Assembly (NCBI GenBank): GCA_934667865.1
Contig: CAKUMR010000074.1
Coordinates: 1-6,075 of the forward strand
Direction: 5' to 3'
Source: an uncultured Oscillospiraceae bacterium
Lineage (GTDB): Bacteria > Bacillota_A > Clostridia > Oscillospirales > Oscillospiraceae
Length of the DNA: 6,075 nt
Shown piece by piece: positions 4,835 to 6,075 of the stretch; position 1 is the stretch's first letter, and each line of letters opens with the position of its first letter. The notes beneath the pieces were generated by a model. The model was not told the DNA's origin. It saw only the letters and a program-made list of their open reading frames with translations, and ran no database searches. The position numbers and the translations under genes were made by a program.

Positions 4835-5410
4835 ATGACGGAACTTGAAGTGTTTGCACAGGGCAGGAAAATCGGAACGGCGGAGGTAAAGCGGGATGGG
4901 CTGTTTCTGGAATTCTCCGCTAGACTCCGGCCGGAGGGTGACGCGCTGCTCCGGCTGTACGCCGTTGCGGGCTGGCACAGTGAATATCTTGGCATTCCCT
5001 GCCCGTCGGGCGGGGAGCTGCGCCTGATCGCGCGGCTGCCGTCGAGCCATTTTCCGGGAGAGCCGACTGCCGTTGCAGCCGATGCCCTGCCGCGGAGCGA
5101 GTGGCTGCCGTGGTGCGGCGAGCTGGACGGCATCCCGGTGCGCGACTGCCGCATCTGCCGGGAGAAGGACGCGATCGTGCTTGCGCTGGCGGAGCCGGAG
5201 GCGGAGCAGTTTCCGGGCTGGCTTGCCCATATGGAGGAAACGGAGCTGGGCGGCGAAGCCGTCCGCCTGCTGCGCCTGAACGCCGACGGCAGCCTGCCCT
5301 TTTCCGAAGAAGAGGAAGAGAAAACGGAGGACATCCCGGAGATCGGACCGGAGGCACCGGAGGAGGAAGCAGCGGCGGAGGAGGAACCTCCGCAGGAGAA
5401 GCGGGAATAA
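4835..5410 (+). CDS. Unrecognised protein with acidic C-terminal tail
   Basis: I do not recognise this 191-aa protein. The ATG at 4835 is chosen because GGGGGAGGG (4820-4828) lies 6 bases upstream; a longer in-frame start at 4706 would run back into mazF and through its terminator, so it is rejected. Residues 1-75 look like alternating beta strands (LEVFAQGRKIGTAEVKRDG, then LFLEFSARL and ALLRLYAVAGW). A second segment follows with aromatic and cysteine residues (WLPWCGEL 90-97, DCRICRE 104-110). The tail 158-191 has 17 acidic residues in 34, with prolines and alanines, and is probably disordered. There is no signal peptide or membrane segment, so it is probably cytoplasmic. Terminators flank it on both sides and no clear promoter is seen, so it is either weakly read from upstream or has an atypical promoter. 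Confidence 0.8.
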   Translation: MTELEVFAQGRKIGTAEVKRDGLFLEFSARLRPEGDALLRLYAVAGWHSEYLGIPCPSGGELRLIARLPSSHFPGEPTAVAADALPRSEWLPWCGELDGIPVRDCRICREKDAIVLALAEPEAEQFPGWLAHMEETELGGEAVRLLRLNADGSLPFSEEEEEKTEDIPEIGPEAPEEEAAAEEEPPQEKRE

Positions 5411-5417
5411 AGCACAG

Positions 5418-5449
5418 CGCTTCCGGCTTGCCGCCGGAAGCGTTTTTTT
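5418..5449 (+). terminator. Intrinsic terminator after the acidic-tail gene
   Basis: A perfect 10-bp stem, CGCTTCCGGC (5418-5427) with GCCGGAAGCG (5433-5442), has a TTGCC loop and is followed by seven T residues. It starts 7 bases after the upstream stop codon and separates that gene from the trpS promoter. Confidence 0.95.
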
Positions 5450-5460
5450 GACAGATAGGA

Positions 5461-5489
5461 TTGATTCTTTCAGCGGAATGTGCTAAGAT
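5461..5489 (+). promoter_or_regulatory. Sigma-A promoter of trpS
   Basis: TTGATT (5461-5466) and TAAGAT (5484-5489) are 17 bases apart, with TGTGC directly before the -10 (TRTGn extension). Transcription should begin near 5496, giving a leader of about 48 bases. That is too short for a T-box, so trpS is not controlled like pheST. A TTGACA at 5448-5453 overlaps the terminator U-run but has no matching -10. Confidence 0.75.
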
Positions 5490-5508
5490 GAATAGAACCT
5501 GTGAAAAA

Positions 5509-5547
5509 ATGAGGAAATTCCCGCGAAAGAGGCGTTTTGAGTTATGA
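5509..5547 (+). CDS. Possible 12-codon leader ORF overlapping the trpS start
   Basis: An ATG at 5509 opens the peptide [12 protein letters not shown] and ends in TGA at 5545-5547, so its stop overlaps the trpS ATG in an ATGA arrangement. Six of its 12 residues are Lys/Arg and it has no tryptophan codon, so it is not a classical attenuator peptide. No good ribosome site precedes it. It could couple translation to trpS, but may be chance. Confidence 0.25.
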   Translation: MRKFPRKRRFEL

Positions 5548-6075
5548 ATGAAGCTGCACCGCAAGCAAAAAAGAGAATGTTGTCCGGCATCAAGCCCTCC
5601 GGCGACCTGACGCTCGGTTCCTATCTGGGCGCGATCCGCAACTGGAAGGACCGCGCCGACGAATTTGACTGCTACTATTTTATGGCCGATCTGCACGCCA
5701 TCACCGTGCGGCAGAACCCCGCCGACCTGCGCCGCCGCTCGCTGGAGCAGCTCGCACAGTACATCGCCTGCGGCCTCGACCCGGAGAAAAATGTGCTGTT
5801 TTTCCAGAGCCATGTGCATCAGCACGCAGAGCTGGGCTGGGTGCTCAACTGCTACGCCATGTTCGGCGAGCTGAGCCGCATGACGCAGTTCAAGGATAAG
5901 AGCGCAAAAAATGCCGACAATATCAACGGCGGCCTGTTCACCTATCCCGCGCTGATGGCGGCAGATATCCTGCTGTATCAGGCGGATCTGGTGCCGGTGG
6001 GCGAGGATCAGAAGCAGCACGTCGAGCTGACGCGCAATATCGCCAAGCGCTTTAACGGCATCTACGGCGACGTGT
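5544..6075 (+). CDS. trpS: Tryptophanyl-tRNA synthetase, N-terminal part
   Basis: The first 177 residues are present and the gene runs off the right edge. It is a class I synthetase charging tRNA-Trp with tryptophan in the cytoplasm. The segment [20 protein letters not shown] (12-31) contains the HIGH-like motif (TLGS). [17 protein letters not shown] (132-148) holds D141, equivalent to the aspartate that binds the indole nitrogen, and [20 protein letters not shown] (150-169) is a TrpRS signature. The KMSKS loop lies beyond the window. The ATG at 5544 has AAAGAGG (5526-5532) 11 bases upstream. A second in-frame ATG at 5577 would begin right at the conserved region but lacks a good ribosome site, so 5544 is preferred. 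Confidence 0.97.
   Translation, partial: MNEAAPQAKKRMLSGIKPSGDLTLGSYLGAIRNWKDRADEFDCYYFMADLHAITVRQNPADLRRRSLEQLAQYIACGLDPEKNVLFFQSHVHQHAELGWVLNCYAMFGELSRMTQFKDKSAKNADNINGGLFTYPALMAADILLYQADLVPVGEDQKQHVELTRNIAKRFNGIYGDV

Noticed and set aside
5448..5453. Consensus TTGACA overlapping the terminator U-run before trpS
   Set aside because: No -10 hexamer lies 16-18 bases downstream. The TTGATT/TAAGAT pair just below is better spaced.
4920..6020. Minus-strand 366-codon ORF across the unknown gene and trpS
   Set aside because: It is antisense to trpS and the acidic-tail gene and crosses a strong terminator and promoter. Its Pro/Arg-rich composition is typical of a shadow frame.

Overview
The window looks like chromosomal housekeeping DNA from a GC-rich member of the Firmicutes, most likely class Clostridia and possibly the Oscillospiraceae/Ruminococcaceae. 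The evidence is an intact T-box leader in front of pheST, strong AGGAGG-type ribosome sites, sigma-A promoters with TGTGn extended -10 elements, and the gene order lipoprotein-alr-mazF, which resembles ydcC-alr-ndoAI-ndoA of Bacillus subtilis. Nothing suggests a phage, plasmid, transposase or CRISPR array.

Layout. Positions 1-1164 (minus strand) hold the start of pheT and all of pheS, the two subunits of phenylalanyl-tRNA synthetase. Positions 1165-1620 are non-coding. On the minus strand they hold the pheS promoter, a phenylalanine T-box with its terminator, and an unexplained AT-rich inverted repeat. The plus-strand nnrD promoter fires the other way, so pheST and nnrD are divergent.

Positions 1620-4749 (plus) read as one unit: nnrD (NAD(P)H-hydrate repair), a small lipoprotein with a TTG start, alr (alanine racemase, D-Ala for peptidoglycan) and a MazF-type mRNA interferase. 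A perfect 11-bp hairpin terminator closes it. No MazE antitoxin gene lies beside mazF. The 136-bp alr-mazF gap instead holds two hairpins, one containing the pentamer UACAU and one with the mazF ribosome site in its loop. Two possible internal promoters lie ahead of alr and mazF.

Positions 4835-5410 encode an unrecognised 191-aa protein with a strongly acidic tail, flanked by terminators. From about 5461 a well-formed promoter drives trpS (tryptophanyl-tRNA synthetase), which runs off the window. Its short leader holds a 12-codon ORF overlapping the trpS start.

There is no clear new multi-gene system here. The best leads are the mazF leader without an antitoxin, the LolA/GerS-type lipoprotein candidate beside alr, the unexplained inverted repeat behind the T-box, and the acidic unknown protein.
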